The position numbers and the translations under genes are program-made. 8,839 nucleotides of DNA, taken from positions 1 to 8,839 of the forward strand of contig JBCCFD010000343.1 in the NCBI GenBank assembly GCA_039029915.1. Reading direction: 5' to 3'. Source of the DNA: QQUD01 sp039029915. GTDB taxonomy: Bacteria; Chloroflexota; Anaerolineae; Promineifilales; Promineifilaceae. Below are positions 6,999-8,839 of the stretch, one piece after another; position 1 is the stretch's first letter; each line of letters begins with the position of its first letter. Under the pieces are notes generated by a model. The model saw nothing but the letters and a program-made list of their open reading frames with translations. It had not been told where the DNA came from and ran no database searches.

Positions 6999-7014
6999 TA
7001 GCGAATATTCGCTA
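6999..7014. promoter_or_regulatory. candidate operator: 16-bp perfect palindrome in the aceB control region
   Basis: TAGCGAATATTCGCTA reads the same on both strands. It begins 12 bp downstream of the aceB -10 element, so it covers about +6 to +21 of the predicted transcript, a usual site for a repressor operator. A lone half-site GCGAAT lies further down at 6965-6970. The regulator is not encoded in the window and I cannot assign the site to a known family. Confidence 0.65.
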
Positions 7015-7026
7015 TTTGTGAAAAAA

Positions 7027-7054
7027 AGTATAAACAAGAAAGTTTTTTTGTCAA
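7027..7054 (-). promoter_or_regulatory. strong sigma70-type promoter of the aceBA operon
   Basis: On the minus strand, a perfect TTGACA (7054-7049) is followed after 16 bp by TATACT (7032-7027, 5 of 6 to TATAAT). The predicted start is near 7020, giving a leader of about 69 nt that contains the palindrome and the aceB Shine-Dalgarno site. Confidence 0.78.
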
Positions 7055-7123
7055 GGATCAATTTAGAGGGTGTTGCGGGCAGCATTTTTTAAGAGGGTTT
7101 ATCGTGAAAAAGTGAAGAGAGAT

Positions 7124-7224
7124 GGGGTGAGGGGCGAGGGGGAAAGGCGAGGAGCGAAGAGCGAGGGGCGAGGTGCGAGAGGGCGAGGGGGCGAGGTGCG
7201 AGAGGGTGAGGGGGCGACAGGTGA
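7124..7224. repeat. purine-rich GGGGCGA tandem array in the divergent gap
   Basis: About fourteen degenerate units of 7 or 8 bp with consensus GGGGCGA fill this stretch. Inside it a 23-bp segment is duplicated in tandem (7167-7189 and 7190-7212) with a single C/T difference. The plus strand is almost pure purine with many G-runs. It lies between the aceB promoter and the GNAT gene. The flanks at 7055-7123 and 7225-7271 show no gene and no clear plus-strand promoter. Confidence 0.8.
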
Positions 7225-7271
7225 GTAGGGGTTTTTGTTCTGCTGCTTTGCTACTTTAGAGCCTTTCCTCT

Positions 7272-7299
7272 TGACACCTGACACGTGATACGTGACACT
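7272..7299. repeat. four tandem heptamers TGACACG just before the GNAT gene
   Basis: Units start at 7272, 7279, 7286 and 7293; consensus TGACACG with single-base variants. The array ends six bases before the chosen ATG at 7306. The GTG at 7285, which would lengthen the protein by seven residues, is made by a unit junction. Confidence 0.8.
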
Positions 7300-7305
7300 C
7301 TTTCT

Positions 7306-8151
7306 ATGATTCGGAGTTATAGACAGCAGGATTTAGCAGCGTTTGTGCAATGGCTGGACACGGCCGTTTCACCCACAAAACTCCATAACATCCTAGAGCA
7401 AGCTCATCAAAATTGGGTGCTGGTGCAGGATGGGCGTCCGTGTGGGTTTGGGATGGTGGTGGCGATTCCAGGTTTATCAGGTTTGTATCAGCTTATTGGG
7501 GCTGTTGCGCCATCAAGGCGGCGACAAGGGGTCGGCAGTCAGCTTTTAGCGCGGATGATGGATGATTTGCAGGATACGGCCGTTAAACAGTTAAGCTATC
7601 CCGTTACAGATATCACAACGCCAGCCGCCCAATTTTTACAAAAGCAAAAGTTTTTTGTTGAACATGCAGAGCGGAGCATGACGTGCCAATTGAGTGAAAT
7701 AGCGCAGCAGCAAACGAATCATCAGCTTAATTTGACTATCTCAATCGTGCACCCTGGGGAAGTCATTGACGTGCTCCCATCTCTGTATGACCAATGCTTT
7801 GCAGAAACGGCTTGGTATCAACCTTATTCAAGACGGGATATTGAGGATACTCAACAAGAAATGAATCAGCTTCTCCTATTAAAGGAAGCGGCTAAAACGG
7901 TTGGCTTTGCTTGGGTGCAATACCCAAATTCTCAAACTGCTGAAATCGAACCAATTGGTATTGTGCCAGAGCGACGCGGGAAGGGTTACGGCCGTTTCCT
8001 ATTAAATCATATCCTTCAAAGCCAAAAAGCGGCGGGCAAAACGGCCGTTTCACTCGGCGTGTGGGAATCGAATCACCCGGCCATTCGCCTTTACAAATCT
8101 CTTGGGTTTCGCAAACAGAGCGAGACGATTTACTTACAGTGTGATCTTTAG
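7306..8151 (+). CDS. tandem-domain GNAT acetyltransferase, substrate unknown
   Basis: GNAT enzymes move an acetyl group from acetyl-CoA to an amine. This 281-residue protein has two such folds. The N-terminal domain spans about 1-130, with the acetyl-CoA loop RRRQGVG at 71-77 followed by a helix. The C-terminal domain spans about 143-281, with ERRGKGYG at 222-229 and NHPAIRLYKSLGF at 256-268, the typical last strand-helix segment. Both loops look intact, although tandem GNAT proteins often keep only one active half. The layout recalls mycothiol synthase (MshD), but nothing shows that function. ATG 7306 is chosen because MIRSYRQQDL matches a normal GNAT opening; no Shine-Dalgarno site is visible, and a GTG at 7285 remains possible. 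The gene is divergent from aceB and convergent with the amine oxidase. It carries four copies of ACGGCCGT. Confidence 0.85.
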   Translation: MIRSYRQQDLAAFVQWLDTAVSPTKLHNILEQAHQNWVLVQDGRPCGFGMVVAIPGLSGLYQLIGAVAPSRRRQGVGSQLLARMMDDLQDTAVKQLSYPVTDITTPAAQFLQKQKFFVEHAERSMTCQLSEIAQQQTNHQLNLTISIVHPGEVIDVLPSLYDQCFAETAWYQPYSRRDIEDTQQEMNQLLLLKEAAKTVGFAWVQYPNSQTAEIEPIGIVPERRGKGYGRFLLNHILQSQKAAGKTAVSLGVWESNHPAIRLYKSLGFRKQSETIYLQCDL

Positions 8152-8157
8152 CTTGAG

Positions 8158-8227
8158 TATAGAGCTAGAGATAGAGTGTGTTTGTTATCTGCCAGCTGCT
8201 ATTTACTACTTGCTACCCCTTACTAAT
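8158..8227. repeat. degenerate heptamer array between the convergent genes
   Basis: A 7-bp period can be followed from 8158 to 8227. The first part has CTAGAGA-like units (8158-8178) and the second part has units close to TACTTGC (8186-8227), such as TACTTGC at 8207 and TACCCCT at 8214. It fills nearly all of the 61-bp gap and runs over the stop and last codons of the amine oxidase. No intrinsic terminator for either gene is visible here. Confidence 0.6.
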
Positions 8228-8839
8228 AATCCGATTGGCCACCTGCTTTGCAATGTAAACCGCGCCGTCTAAGTACCCTCCATTGACGGGCGAGGCTTCT
8301 GTAACGGCGAAATGAAGACGGCCGTTTAATTGGGCTTCTTGTAATAGGGGATGTCCATATTGAGGATGCTCTTGGGGGTTTTCTAACTGGTAGGAAGTCT
8401 CTGTGGTGTGAGGCTCCTTGTCCCAGTTGAGTTCAGCATAATGGAGAGGCTTGGCCCCTTCTGGCCCAAAAATTCGTGTCACTTGCTCAATGATCTCAGC
8501 TTTTCGCGTTTCAAAGGGCAGCTCTCGTCCGGCGCCGCCATCGCCTAACCAGCCAAACAGTGCGCCACAGCTATCATCGTCAGGCGAGGCATCGTGAAAT
8601 TGCTGCACTGGCCCTCGGTAGCTGACCGCCAAACCAGACAGCCCGCGCTGACGCCAAAAAGGGGTTTTGTAAACGAGCGACACCTTCATCGCTTGCCCCA
8701 TCCACGTTTGAGTCTGCGCCATTGTTTGGGAAACGGCCGTTGGCAGCGGTGGCTCATAATTAATGGCGGATTGGGCTAAATGTGGGGGTAAGGTTACGAC
8801 AACATGCTTGCCAAGCATGTTGTGGCACTTGTCGTTGTG
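8213..8839 (-). CDS. flavin amine oxidase, C-terminal part (5' end outside the window)
   Basis: The visible 208 residues match the C-terminal part of FAD-dependent amine oxidases (monoamine-oxidase type), which oxidise amines to imines with release of hydrogen peroxide. Seen motifs, counted from the Met at 8818: KHVVVTLPPHL (4-14), typical of the FAD-domain strand before the substrate domain; TWMGQAMKVSLVYKTPFW (38-55); a substrate-domain stretch; then the closing FAD-contact region with FAVTEASPVNGGYLDGA (170-186), which corresponds to the family's usual GxET...G-x-x-GA block. The N-terminal Rossmann GxGxxG would lie beyond the edge. The frame remains open upstream of the Met at 8818 to the window end, so that Met is internal. 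The substrate cannot be told. Two ACGGCCGT copies lie inside (8318, 8733), and its last codons are part of a heptamer array. Confidence 0.85.
   Translation of the reverse strand, partial: HNDKCHNMLGKHVVVTLPPHLAQSAINYEPPLPTAVSQTMAQTQTWMGQAMKVSLVYKTPFWRQRGLSGLAVSYRGPVQQFHDASPDDDSCGALFGWLGDGGAGRELPFETRKAEIIEQVTRIFGPEGAKPLHYAELNWDKEPHTTETSYQLENPQEHPQYGHPLLQEAQLNGRLHFAVTEASPVNGGYLDGAVYIAKQVANRIISKG

Larger units (their letters stand above)
3857..8740. repeat. ten dispersed copies of the palindrome ACGGCCGT
   Basis: Exact copies start at 3857, 3875, 5756, 6415, 7360, 7576, 7988, 8041, 8318 and 8733. All ten are followed by T on the plus strand and seven by TT. A one-base variant, GCGGCCGT, is at 4033. 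An 8-mer is expected about 0.13 times in this length at even composition. Eight copies are inside four different kinds of coding sequence and two are in the aceA terminator. In genes they fall in two reading frames, encoding Thr-Ala-Val or Gly-Arg, so protein constraint alone does not explain them. None occurs left of 3857. Confidence 0.9.

Noticed and set aside
7271..7276. TTGACA as a -35 element for the GNAT gene
   Set aside because: It is produced by the TGACACG repeat and no -10-like hexamer occurs 16-18 bp downstream, where further repeat units lie.
7099..7284. 61-residue Pro/Ser-rich open frame on the minus strand
   Set aside because: It is the translation of the GGGGCGA tandem array; the repeated PRPLAPRP-like text follows from the repeat and not from a gene.
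7306..8151. mycothiol synthase (MshD)
   Set aside because: Only the tandem-GNAT layout fits; there is no other mycothiol gene nearby and no substrate-specific motif that I can recognise.

Overview
The window looks like an ordinary bacterial chromosome segment. It carries three metabolic blocks: arginine synthesis, the glyoxylate shunt, and two accessory enzymes. Base composition is roughly balanced, with AT-rich gaps, sigma70-type promoters and Shine-Dalgarno sites, and at least two TTG starts. No mobile element, rRNA, tRNA or CRISPR array is visible. The lineage cannot be fixed from sequence alone. The gene set and the repeat-rich gaps would suit a filamentous Chloroflexota (Anaerolineae/Ardenticatenia-like) genome. 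The heptamer repeats also recall the STRR repeats of heterocystous cyanobacteria, which usually lack a glyoxylate shunt. Both points are inference.

Layout from left to right: a possible minus-strand gene start at the left edge with its own candidate promoter (1-116); an AT-rich gap (117-414); a 753-residue TPR-repeat protein (415-2676) transcribed behind argF, ornithine carbamoyltransferase (2695-3609), in a tight two-gene minus-strand operon; a 311-bp gap with the argF promoter and the terminator of the next operon; the glyoxylate-shunt operon aceB-aceA (malate synthase A 5359-6951, then isocitrate lyase 3921-5276) on the minus strand; a divergent gap with the aceB promoter and a 16-bp perfect palindrome; a plus-strand tandem-GNAT acetyltransferase (7306-8151); and, convergent with it, the C-terminal part of a flavin amine oxidase running off the right edge (8213-8839).

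The aceBA unit shows a full set of transcription signals: promoter TTGACA-16-TATACT, a perfect dyad just downstream of the predicted start, both genes, and an intrinsic terminator. Malate synthase and isocitrate lyase together let a cell grow on acetate or fatty acids by bypassing the decarboxylating steps of the TCA cycle, so repression through the dyad by a carbon-responsive regulator is a reasonable guess.

The most unusual content is not in the genes. Ten copies of the octamer palindrome ACGGCCGT lie in the last 5 kb, in coding and noncoding DNA alike, resembling the cyanobacterial HIP1 phenomenon; two of them form the aceA terminator stem. In addition, four intergenic gaps carry short tandem arrays with a 7-bp period, and each array has its own unit sequence. 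No clearly new multi-gene system was found.
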